Positions 7,431 through 13,968 of a stretch of 13,968 nt of DNA are shown here, in pieces; positions within the stretch are counted from its first letter, which is position 1; each line of letters opens with the position of its first letter. Below the pieces are notes generated by a model. The model made no database searches. It saw only the letters and a list, made by a program, of their open reading frames with translations, and was not told where the DNA came from. Made by a program: the position numbers and the translations under genes. Source of the DNA: Natronohydrobacter sp. (GTDB lineage: Bacteria > Pseudomonadota > Alphaproteobacteria > Rhodobacterales > Rhodobacteraceae). The stretch covers positions 1 through 13,968 of the forward strand of contig SKSL01000024.1 in the NCBI GenBank assembly GCA_007123015.1. Reading direction: 5' to 3'.

Positions 7431-9518
7431 TCAATTCAGGTCCTTGAGCAAACGCCCATGGCGTCGCACTTCGGTCAGCACATCACCGAAAGTTTGCAGA
7501 TCGCGGGATTTCAGCATCGGAATCAGCTTCAGAAAGGCATCAGCCGTCGCCACAGTATCCCCGATGGCTGTGTGGCGTGCTTCTTCAGGGATGGTGATTC
7601 CCAATCTGGCCGTCAGCGCATCGAGCGAATGCTGTTCGAGCTGCCCATAGACCACCGCCGACAGAAGTACAGTATCCAGCACCGGATGGTCGAAACTGAC
7701 CCCGATCGTGCGCTCATGCCGGCGTAGAAATTCCATGTCAAATGGCGCGTTATGGGCGACAAGGACTGCCCCGCGGGCAAAATCGTGGAACCGCTTGCCG
7801 GCCTCGGCGATCTTGGGCGCGCCCTTGACCATATCCTCGGTAATACCATGGACTTCGGTCGAGCTTGCAGGAATTGGGCGTTGCGGATCGACCAGCGTGT
7901 CGAAGACTTCGCGCCGGACCCGGCGACCATTGACGACCCGGACAGCCGCGATCTGCACGATCTCGTCGCTCGACGGAGTCAGGCCCGTGGTTTCCGTGTC
8001 GAACACCACATAGGTCAGATCTTCCAACCGGCTTTCCAGCACGCCTGCATTGCGTTCCTTCGAGAGCAGTTCGAAATCATAGACAACCTCGCGCTGGATC
8101 GGCGCAGGACGCCGGGTGACGCGGCGGGCATTCGGGATGGGCAGGCGCATTGCAGAACTGCCATCAGGCCGCGTTTCGGTCCAGGCTTCTGTCACATGCG
8201 CGTTGAGCACTGCGCGGGCGGTCAGGTCCGGGATATCAGCATCCATCTGCTCATTCAGCCAGGCGTCAAACTCGCCGACCGGCAGGGGCGGTCCATCCCA
8301 GATCAGGTCCATCACAGCACCCGGTCCGTCCTCTTCGGAAAGCGACAATCGAAAGGCGCGGGTCTGGCCCTGCGCGGCCATTTTCTCGCCCAGCCAGCGG
8401 AAAAACAGAGCGAGCTCGAACCCGTCACAGGTCAGCATCAAATCCGGCGCCTCGACTGTCAGTGACAGGCCAGAGGCATCATACTGCGCAGAGATCGCAT
8501 CCATCAGATCGCGGGCCCGGATCTGACTTTGCGGACGCCAGTCACTGCGGCCTTCGTCATATCGCGCGCCCAGCTCGGTGATCGCTGCACTGAGCGCATG
8601 GACCTCGGCCATCATGGCCTGGGTCAGATCGTCATTGCGGGCCATGTCCGGGTCTTCGGAGAGCACGCCAATCACGGTCTGCAAATTCGCCGTCGGCCGC
8701 CGCACCCGGTCGAACACTTCGGACAAGAGTGCCTCGCGCGTCGTATGGGCCGCCATATCGGTGGTCACATCGCGCAATGTCAGCACGAAACCGGGGTTGC
8801 GCGTATTATCTGTGCGGCGCAAGACCCGCATCCGGCCCGAGAGCAGACGCCCGGTCCCAGTCGTGGCACAGATCAGATCAGACGCCGCTTCCGGGTTGTT
8901 CAATTTGCTCAACCGTTCATAGGCATGGCGCACCGGACCCTCGCGCAGATAATCGAGCAAGTTGCGATCAAGGCCGGGGGCACCGCCCGCTTCCAGCACA
9001 GTCACGGCCTGCCCGTTATAGAACACAAGCTGATAATCAGAGGTACAGAGCAGCACGGCGACTGGCACATCCGCGAGCAACTTCTCAAGCCGCGACTTCT
9101 CGGCCGACAGGCGGGCCGTTTCGCGCGCGACGGATTCCGCCAGCGCCGAACGGGTCTCGGCAAGCGAGCGGGTGATCGCGGCCGCCGCCGGGGCAAGATC
9201 GCCCAGATATTTCGCTTTCTCGCGCTCGGCCCCGATATCGTCACTGACATCCGCAACTGCCCGCGTGCGGATCGCATTGGCCAGCGTATCAATGGCACGG
9301 GCGACATTGGCGTCAAAAAGATACCAGATGCCCGTGACCAGAAACAGGATCAGGAAGCCGCCCAGGATGCCGGCTTGCACAAAGGCGCTGGCCAGTTCCG
9401 GCTGACCCGAGCGCGACAGGACAAGCCAGCCGCCCACACCCATGGCAGCGATCGCCCCGATTGCCAGTAATGCGAAAAACAACAGGATCCGAAGGCGTAA
9501 GCTCAAACGCTCAAGCAT
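7431..9518 (-). CDS. Membrane PAS/degenerate histidine-kinase protein fused to a DnaQ-type 3'-5' exonuclease
   Basis: This 695-residue protein has two membrane helices (about 11-34 and 46-68), a HAMP/coiled-coil-like linker to about 145, a PAS domain (about 150-250, LLADVPVAVLLCTSDYQLVFYN), a kinase-like core and a C-terminal exonuclease. In the HisKA-like helix the H-box reads DRVRRPT: D270 sits where the phospho-acceptor histidine should be. The following ATPase-like part keeps only WDGPPLP in place of DxGxG and has no recognisable N-box, so it is probably a pseudokinase. The exonuclease has a full DEDDh set: D507 and E509 (FDTETTGL), D594 (HNAPFDMEFL), and H649 with D654 (HTAIGDTVAT). It should cleave DNA, RNA or short nucleotides from a 3' end at the inner membrane. 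The ATG at 9518 overlaps the response regulator stop by eight bases and has AAGGCAGG upstream; an ATG at 9545 would give a 35-base overlap. Confidence 0.88.
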   Translation of the reverse strand: MLERLSLRLRILLFFALLAIGAIAAMGVGGWLVLSRSGQPELASAFVQAGILGGFLILFLVTGIWYLFDANVARAIDTLANAIRTRAVADVSDDIGAEREKAKYLGDLAPAAAAITRSLAETRSALAESVARETARLSAEKSRLEKLLADVPVAVLLCTSDYQLVFYNGQAVTVLEAGGAPGLDRNLLDYLREGPVRHAYERLSKLNNPEAASDLICATTGTGRLLSGRMRVLRRTDNTRNPGFVLTLRDVTTDMAAHTTREALLSEVFDRVRRPTANLQTVIGVLSEDPDMARNDDLTQAMMAEVHALSAAITELGARYDEGRSDWRPQSQIRARDLMDAISAQYDASGLSLTVEAPDLMLTCDGFELALFFRWLGEKMAAQGQTRAFRLSLSEEDGPGAVMDLIWDGPPLPVGEFDAWLNEQMDADIPDLTARAVLNAHVTEAWTETRPDGSSAMRLPIPNARRVTRRPAPIQREVVYDFELLSKERNAGVLESRLEDLTYVVFDTETTGLTPSSDEIVQIAAVRVVNGRRVRREVFDTLVDPQRPIPASSTEVHGITEDMVKGAPKIAEAGKRFHDFARGAVLVAHNAPFDMEFLRRHERTIGVSFDHPVLDTVLLSAVVYGQLEQHSLDALTARLGITIPEEARHTAIGDTVATADAFLKLIPMLKSRDLQTFGDVLTEVRRHGRLLKDLN

Positions 9519-9933
9519 CTGCAATGCCTGCCTTCGGCATATCATCAGATTCGCCCGCCAGAATCGTGCGGACCGCTTCGCGCAGCTCTTTCAGCTCGAA
9601 AGGCTTCGAGATGAACCCATCCGCCCCCATGGCCAGCCCCTTGCGCCGCTCCATGGCAGAGCCGCGCGCGGTCATCATCAGGATGCGCACATCCTTGCAG
9701 GCAGGGTCCGCGCGCACCGACTGGCAGATTTCATAGCCAGAGACAGCTGGCAGCATCACATCCAGTAATACCAGATCCGGTTTCGAGCTGCGTATCAGAT
9801 CCGCCGCCCCCTCCCCTGTGGCGATCCGGGTCTGGCTATAACCTTCGCGGGTCAGCAGGTAGTTGAGGGCGATGGCGATATTGTCCTCGTCCTCAACGAC
9901 CAGAATTTCAGCTTTCCTCGACGTGTCCTCCAT
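9511..9933 (-). CDS. Single-domain CheY-like response regulator
   Basis: This 140-residue receiver domain has no output domain. The key residues are present: the acidic cluster VVEDED near residues 12-17, phospho-acceptor D58 in LVLLDVMLP, the conserved threonine in MMTARG, and the lysine in SKPFELKEL. It probably acts by protein contact or as a phosphate relay/sink. I chose the ATG at 9933 because AAGGAGGAG lies four to twelve bases upstream; a GTG at 9948 in the same frame would place that strong ribosome site inside the gene. It overlaps the upstream membrane-protein gene by 26 bases and the downstream exonuclease gene by eight, so its level is likely tied to theirs. The neighbouring kinase-like protein lacks its histidine, so the phosphate donor must be encoded elsewhere. 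Confidence 0.92.
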   Translation of the reverse strand: MEDTSRKAEILVVEDEDNIAIALNYLLTREGYSQTRIATGEGAADLIRSSKPDLVLLDVMLPAVSGYEICQSVRADPACKDVRILMMTARGSAMERRKGLAMGADGFISKPFELKELREAVRTILAGESDDMPKAGIADA

Positions 9934-10456
9934 GTGCTCCTCCTTCACAAGCAGTCGTCAGAAACGGGTCATTCGGGTCCAGCGCGTACCAATCGGTCAG
10001 GGCAGGGATGCCTTGATCATCCAGCCGGGTGCCTTCGGTCAGATCGGCACGGCGGGCATTGGCGCAGTCAAAGATTGACTCGAACCCCATGGTCAGCGCC
10101 CAGCGCTCTTGCAAGATCACGCCCGTGCGCACCAGATCGGGGTTGCGCGTGTTGCGCTGGCGGATACGATTGTCGACGGCGATGATGCGATTGGTCAGCG
10201 GAACGATATAGGTCCAGGGCCGCATCCATGAACTGTGCTGGTTCTTGCTGACCACCACGATCTCGGGGGGCAGACCGGCCTCGTAGCGCGGAGCCCAAGA
10301 ATATTCCAGATAGATCACCATGGCGAGCATGCCTGCTGCCACACCGGCCGGGGTAAGCCATTCTGGCAAGTGCTGCCGGCTCAGGCGGCGCAGGATCATG
10401 GCCGTACCACCCCCACCAAAGCCTGCCACAATGACTGCGAGAAATTCCAGAAGCAC
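9908..10456 (-). CDS. Small two-helix membrane protein of unknown function
   Basis: I do not recognise the family of this 182-residue protein. Two hydrophobic segments at about 2-21 (LLEFLAVIVAGFGGGGTAMI) and 34-53 (LTPAGVAAGMLAMVIYLEY) form a hairpin, followed by a soluble part of about 130 residues. That part contains WTYIVPLTNRIIAVDNRIRQRNTRNP and two cysteines (in IFDCAN and near the C-terminus, TTACEGG). The start is a GTG, supported by AAGGA eight bases upstream and by the 11-base gap after the CBS/DUF294 gene. The stop lies 26 bases inside the response-regulator gene. Its place between a nucleotidyltransferase-like protein and a response regulator suggests a membrane sensor or adaptor for this operon. 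That is inference from context only. Confidence 0.8.
   Translation of the reverse strand: MLLEFLAVIVAGFGGGGTAMILRRLSRQHLPEWLTPAGVAAGMLAMVIYLEYSWAPRYEAGLPPEIVVVSKNQHSSWMRPWTYIVPLTNRIIAVDNRIRQRNTRNPDLVRTGVILQERWALTMGFESIFDCANARRADLTEGTRLDDQGIPALTDWYALDPNDPFLTTACEGGAHGGHVEES
9937..9945 (-). promoter_or_regulatory. Strong ribosome binding site deciding the response-regulator start
   Basis: The minus strand carries AAGGAGGAG, then CAC, then ATG. This near-perfect Shine-Dalgarno sequence lies within the last codons of the upstream membrane-protein gene and favours the ATG at 9933 over the GTG at 9948. Confidence 0.75.
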
Positions 10457-10467
10457 GCGCTGTTCCT

Positions 10468-12294
10468 TCAGCCCAGAGTGCCAGCCAATTGACCGACAGC
10501 CGATTGCATGGTGCGCACGACCACGAAGGCGTCGCGCAGATGGCTGCGCTCGAAATCCGACAGGTCCGATGGCGCAAGAAAGTTATCCGGTTTGCGCCCC
10601 ATGCGCACCAGATTGGCCTGATTTTCCAACCGCAGATTGGCGATCAGGTCATAGGCTTCGATCAGATCGCGCGCGCCCGAGACCGAGATGATCCCCTGCT
10701 CTTCGGCGGCCAGAAGCCGGGCGCGGGTATTGGCCGCTGTGATCCGCCCGCGCAGCGCGTAGACGCGCGCGAGATCGGTCACTGGTACCACGCCGCCAAG
10801 CTTCATATCGACATGGTTCTTGTACTCGCCCGACCGGATCGTGGCGAAACTGCGCAACAAGCCCAAGGGCGGCGCATGCTTGATCGAATTCGAGATCATA
10901 TGCGCGACGAAAATCGAATTCTTGCTGGCTGCTGCGAGGGTTTCTTCCTGCAGATCGCGGAACAAGCTGACTTGCCCGCCAATGGGGCGCAAATCGAACA
11001 TGACCGAGGCCAACATCTGTGCTTCGGGGGATGGCGTGTTGATCCAGCCCTGAAAATACCGCCGCCAGACACTGACCGGCTGGCACCAGCGCGGATTGGT
11101 CGCCATCATATCGCCCGGGCAGTAGAAATACCCTGCCGCATCCAGCCCGTCCGACACGAAGCGCGCCAGATCACTGAAATAGCTCATGTCATAGGGCGAC
11201 ACCTTGTCATCAATGATGATGCAATTGTCCTGATCGCTGACCCCGGTCTGTTCCTGCCGCCCCTGAGACCCGCAGGCCGCCCAGAGATACGGCACAGGCG
11301 GCGGACCAAGCTTGTCTTCGGCCAGCTTCAGCAAACGCCGCGTGATCGTATCGGCAATGTCGGTGATCAGTCGGGTGACCACTTCATGCGCGTTATGCGC
11401 CCCCACCAGCTGCACCAAAAGCTGCGGGATATTGCCCGAGACATCTGCGAGCGCCTCATAACTCTCTGCGACTGCCGCATCGCGTACCAGCTGGCCAGAG
11501 CTGACCGCCTGAAATCGCGTAAGGTCTGTCTGGGTGATCATCCCAAGAAGCTTGCCATCGCGCACCACTGGCAGATGCCCGATCCGGTTTTCCAGCATCA
11601 TGTGCAGGATGTCAGACCCCAGCGACTGCGGGCTTAGAGCCAAAGGATCCGGGGTCATGATTTCGCCGACAGGCGTGTCGGGCGCGCGCCCTTCAGCCAA
11701 CACCCGCCCCGACAGATCGCGCGTTGTCACGATGCCTACCAGCTTCTCGCCCTCGACCACCGGGACACAGGAAAAGCGATTCTTCCGCATCAGCTGGGCG
11801 GCTTCCTGCGCAGTGGTGGTCGTGGTCACGCTCAAGGGCTTGCGTGCCATCAGATCGGACACTTTCAGTGTTGCAAGATCGTTCTGGCGCGCCGCCGCCC
11901 CACTTTTGCCACGACTGAAAAACCGCTCGAAGGCCGGGAAATTGGCGATCAGGTGGCGCAGCTCTTCAGCTGGCAGACACAAGATGACCGCATCCGATGT
12001 CGTGGTCGCTGTGGTCACGGCCAGACCGTCGCGCAACAAGCCGCGCTCGCCGAAAGAATTGCGCGGGCTGAGCATCGAGACCAGCGCCCCATGCGTGTCG
12101 GTCACCTCGATCGTGCCGGATTTCACCAGATAGACCCCTGTGATCGGATCACCTGCAGAATAAATCACTGTGCCAGAGGGCAGCGCTCTGCGGCTGAAGC
12201 AACTGGCGACACGCACCAGTTCGTCCTGCGGCAGAGAATCGTAAGGATGCACGTTCTGAAGAAATTCCAGAACCTTGGGCAATGTGTCAGTCAT
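10468..12294 (-). CDS. Cyclic-nucleotide-binding/CBS/DUF294 nucleotidyltransferase-like protein
   Basis: This 608-residue cytoplasmic signalling protein has an N-terminal cyclic-nucleotide-binding domain (about 15-125, with GDPITGVYLVKSGTIEV and NSFGERGLL), two CBS motifs (about 143-205, KVSDLMARKPLSV; and 210-265, VGEIMTPDPLALS), a DUF294 nucleotidyltransferase-like domain and its C-terminal helical partner (about 440-600). The catalytic-type motif of the GlnD/Pol-beta superfamily is intact: GSQGRQEQ (342-349) followed by D354 and D356 (SDQDNCIII). The family is predicted to transfer nucleotides, controlled by cNMP and adenine nucleotides bound to the CBS pair, but the substrate is not known to me. 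The ATG at 12294 has AGGAA eight bases upstream. The gene is 84 bases behind the symporter and 11 bases before the small membrane protein. In other bacteria proteins of this type are often found next to VC_2705-type symporters and DnaQ-type exonucleases, the arrangement seen here. Confidence 0.92.
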   Translation of the reverse strand: MTDTLPKVLEFLQNVHPYDSLPQDELVRVASCFSRRALPSGTVIYSAGDPITGVYLVKSGTIEVTDTHGALVSMLSPRNSFGERGLLRDGLAVTTATTTSDAVILCLPAEELRHLIANFPAFERFFSRGKSGAAARQNDLATLKVSDLMARKPLSVTTTTTAQEAAQLMRKNRFSCVPVVEGEKLVGIVTTRDLSGRVLAEGRAPDTPVGEIMTPDPLALSPQSLGSDILHMMLENRIGHLPVVRDGKLLGMITQTDLTRFQAVSSGQLVRDAAVAESYEALADVSGNIPQLLVQLVGAHNAHEVVTRLITDIADTITRRLLKLAEDKLGPPPVPYLWAACGSQGRQEQTGVSDQDNCIIIDDKVSPYDMSYFSDLARFVSDGLDAAGYFYCPGDMMATNPRWCQPVSVWRRYFQGWINTPSPEAQMLASVMFDLRPIGGQVSLFRDLQEETLAAASKNSIFVAHMISNSIKHAPPLGLLRSFATIRSGEYKNHVDMKLGGVVPVTDLARVYALRGRITAANTRARLLAAEEQGIISVSGARDLIEAYDLIANLRLENQANLVRMGRKPDNFLAPSDLSDFERSHLRDAFVVVRTMQSAVGQLAGTLG

Positions 12295-12331
12295 GTGCGT
12301 GTTTCCTGATCTGACGGCCCCTGAGCGGGCA

Positions 12332-12360
12332 GCCTGCCCCTGAATAGCTCAGGGACAGGC
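12332..12360 (-). terminator. Strong hairpin in the symporter to CBS-gene gap, with a competing alternative fold
   Basis: On the minus-strand RNA, GCCTGTCCCTGA pairs with TCAGGGGCAGGC over 12 positions (one G-U wobble) across a five-base loop. It starts about 19 bases after the symporter stop. No T-run follows, so it is not a classical intrinsic terminator; it may attenuate, bind a factor or protect the 3' end of the symporter message. A second fold is possible: CCCTGAG (complement of 12348-12354) with CTCAGGG (12319-12325), enclosing a small GGGCA/TGCCC hairpin. The two folds exclude each other. Confidence 0.5.
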
Positions 12361-12378
12361 CAGTTTCCTTGTTCTGGA

Positions 12379-13968
12379 TCAGTGATCGACTGCGCCAGCT
12401 GCACCTTTCGGCACGCGGATCGATTCCACCAGTTCCTCGATCTCGGCCGGAACCGGCGCGGTCATCTTCATCACGACAAAGGCTGCGAGGAAGTTCAGAA
12501 CCGCACCCACTGCGCCGAAGCTCAGCGGCGAGATACCGAACAGCCAGTTATCCGGCGTGTTGGCCAGCATGTTGGTGCCCGGGATGAAGAACCAGCCCAG
12601 ATAGGTGAAGATGTAGAGCACTGTCGAAATCAGGCCCACGAGCATCCCAGCAATCGCACCCGACGAGTTCATCTTTTTCGAGAAAATGCCCATCATGATG
12701 GCCGGGAAGAGCGATGCAGCTGCCAGACCGAAGGCCAGCGCCACCACCTGCGCCGCAAAGCCCGGCGGGTTGAGGCCCAAATAGGTCGCAAGTGCAATCG
12801 CAAAGGCCATCGAGATCCGCGCGGCCAACAATTCGCCCTTCTCCGAGATGCCCGGATTGATCATCGACTTGATCAGATCGTGCGACACCGCAGACGAAAT
12901 TGCCAAGAGCAGACCTGCAGCAGTCGAAAGCGCGGCAGCCAGACCACCTGCGGCGATCAGACCGATCACCCAGCCTGGAAGCTGTGCAATCTCTGGGTTG
13001 GCCAGAACGAGGATGTCATTGTTGAACAACACCATCTCGTTGCCTTCCCAACCTTCGTCAATCGCGCGCTGCGGCGGATTTGCGGCGTTGTAGTACTGGA
13101 TCAGGCCATCGCCATTCTTGTCCTCGAAGCGCAGCAGACCTGTGCGTTCCCAGTTATGCATCCAGTCGGGACGCTCCTCGAAGGCAAGCGGTTCGCCCGA
13201 AATCCCATCCGGCCACAGCGTGGTGATGATGTTCAGACGCGCCATGGCCCCCACAGCCGGAGCAACCGTGTAAAGCAGCGCGATGAAGACCAGCGCCCAG
13301 CCTGCCGAAGTCCGCGCATCGGCCACTTTCGGAACCGTGAAGAAGCGGATGATGACGTGGGGCAGACCCGCAGTACCGATCATCAGCGACAGGGTGAACA
13401 GCACCATGTTGAAGGTCGAGCCGTGATTACCAGTGTAATCATTGAAGCCCAGATCCATCAGCACTTCGTTCAGTGTCTGCAGAAGCGGCTGGCCGGAAGC
13501 CGTATGGGTCGAGAACAGACCCAGCTGCGGCAGCGGGTTACCAGTCAGGTTCAGCGAGATGAACACGGCAGGGATCGTGTAGGCCACGATCAGCACGCAA
13601 TACTGCGCAAGCTGCGTGTAGGTGATGCCTTTCATGCCGCCAAGAACCGCATAGGCGAACACAACAGCCGATGCGATCAGCAGACCGGTCGTGTTGTCCA
13701 CTTCCAGAAAGCGCGAGAAGGCCACGCCCGCCCCGGTCATCTGCCCGATCACGTAAGTAATCGACATGACCAGAAGCGAGATCACGGCAACCAGACGCGC
13801 AGTCTGGCTGTAGAAACGGTCGCCGATGAAGTCAGGCACTGTGAATCGGCCGAATTTGCGCAGGTATGGCGCCAGCAGCAGCGCGAGGATCACATAGCCG
13901 CCCGTCCAGCCCATCAGGAAGGTCGAGTTGCCATAGCCGACAGCGGCGATCAGACCGGCCATCGAGAT
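12379..13968 (-). CDS. Sodium/solute symporter, VC_2705/ActP-like family (partial, N-terminus off right edge)
   Basis: This inner-membrane SLC5-type (LeuT-fold) transporter probably imports a small carboxylate such as acetate with Na+. The visible part is 529 residues; the frame continues through the right edge (IS before MAGLIA), so roughly the first 60-70 residues are missing. Family hallmarks are MGWTGGYVILALLLAPYLR, FTVPDFIGDR, and the Na+-site helix LAAALSTAAGLLLAISSAVS. A long extracytoplasmic insert between two helices contains the EF-hand-like loop DKNGDGLIQYYN. There is no kinase or STAC extension; it ends after a short cytoplasmic tail (EIEELVESIRVPKG). In this family a small DUF4212 subunit gene normally precedes it, and would lie off the right edge. 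The substrate is not decided by the sequence. Confidence 0.93.
   Translation of the reverse strand: MSMAGLIAAVGYGNSTFLMGWTGGYVILALLLAPYLRKFGRFTVPDFIGDRFYSQTARLVAVISLLVMSITYVIGQMTGAGVAFSRFLEVDNTTGLLIASAVVFAYAVLGGMKGITYTQLAQYCVLIVAYTIPAVFISLNLTGNPLPQLGLFSTHTASGQPLLQTLNEVLMDLGFNDYTGNHGSTFNMVLFTLSLMIGTAGLPHVIIRFFTVPKVADARTSAGWALVFIALLYTVAPAVGAMARLNIITTLWPDGISGEPLAFEERPDWMHNWERTGLLRFEDKNGDGLIQYYNAANPPQRAIDEGWEGNEMVLFNNDILVLANPEIAQLPGWVIGLIAAGGLAAALSTAAGLLLAISSAVSHDLIKSMINPGISEKGELLAARISMAFAIALATYLGLNPPGFAAQVVALAFGLAAASLFPAIMMGIFSKKMNSSGAIAGMLVGLISTVLYIFTYLGWFFIPGTNMLANTPDNWLFGISPLSFGAVGAVLNFLAAFVVMKMTAPVPAEIEELVESIRVPKGAAGAVDH

Noticed and set aside
8529..9470. Plus-strand open frame of 313 codons opposite the exonuclease gene
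   Set aside because: It covers the PAS and kinase-like part of the real gene; His/Gln/Arg-rich shadow composition.
7431..9545. ATG at 9545 as the exonuclease-fusion start
   Set aside because: It gives a 35-base overlap and an odd MICRRQ leader; the ATG at 9518 gives an eight-base coupling overlap and begins just before the first membrane helix.
9511..9948. GTG at 9948 as the response-regulator start
   Set aside because: It would translate through the AAGGAGGAG ribosome site; the ATG at 9933 has ideal spacing.
10489..11637. Plus-strand open frame of 382 codons opposite the CBS/DUF294 gene
   Set aside because: The minus strand carries the intact nucleotidyltransferase motif; the plus-strand product is a composition artefact.
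12379..13962. Symporter taken as complete from the ATG at 13962
   Set aside because: The frame continues to the right edge and the family has another 60-70 residues before MAGLIA, so this ATG is internal.

Overview
The window looks like a piece of a Rhodobacteraceae-type alphaproteobacterial chromosome. It is GC-rich, and all nine genes lie on the minus strand, packed with short gaps or overlaps. The protein families are typical of that group: alphaproteobacterial-type AddB/AddA, a TsaE with a GxVGAGKS P-loop, a VC_2705-type sodium/solute symporter and a cNMP/CBS/DUF294 protein. No stretch longer than about 90 bases lacks a gene. I saw no tRNA, rRNA, mobile element or CRISPR array.

In the direction of transcription (right to left) there are two blocks. 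Block 1 (13968 to 7431) starts with a sodium/solute symporter cut by the right edge. After an 84-base gap holding a strong hairpin come a cyclic-nucleotide-binding/CBS/DUF294 nucleotidyltransferase-like protein, a small two-helix membrane protein of unknown family, a single-domain response regulator, and a large membrane protein. The last fuses a PAS and a degenerate histidine-kinase core to an intact DEDDh (DnaQ-type) exonuclease. The last four genes are joined by an 11-base gap and then 26- and 8-base overlaps, so they are almost certainly co-translated.

Block 2 (7352 to 1) begins behind a perfect TTAA-N7-TTAA sequence, the consensus of the cell-cycle regulator CtrA. The first gene encodes a membrane-anchored protein with three PAS domains and no kinase domain. 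It is a DivL-like candidate, judged by domain type, by its place in front of tsaE and by the CtrA box. Then come tsaE (the t6A tRNA-modification ATPase), addB and addA (double-strand-break repair helicase-nuclease). AddA is cut by the left edge; about 719 N-terminal residues are visible.

The parts most worth a second look are block 1 as a possible nutrient/second-messenger system that pairs a nucleotidyltransferase-like protein with a membrane-tethered exonuclease, and the CtrA box with the kinase-less PAS protein. Both protein pairings are read from sequence. Their functions are inference.
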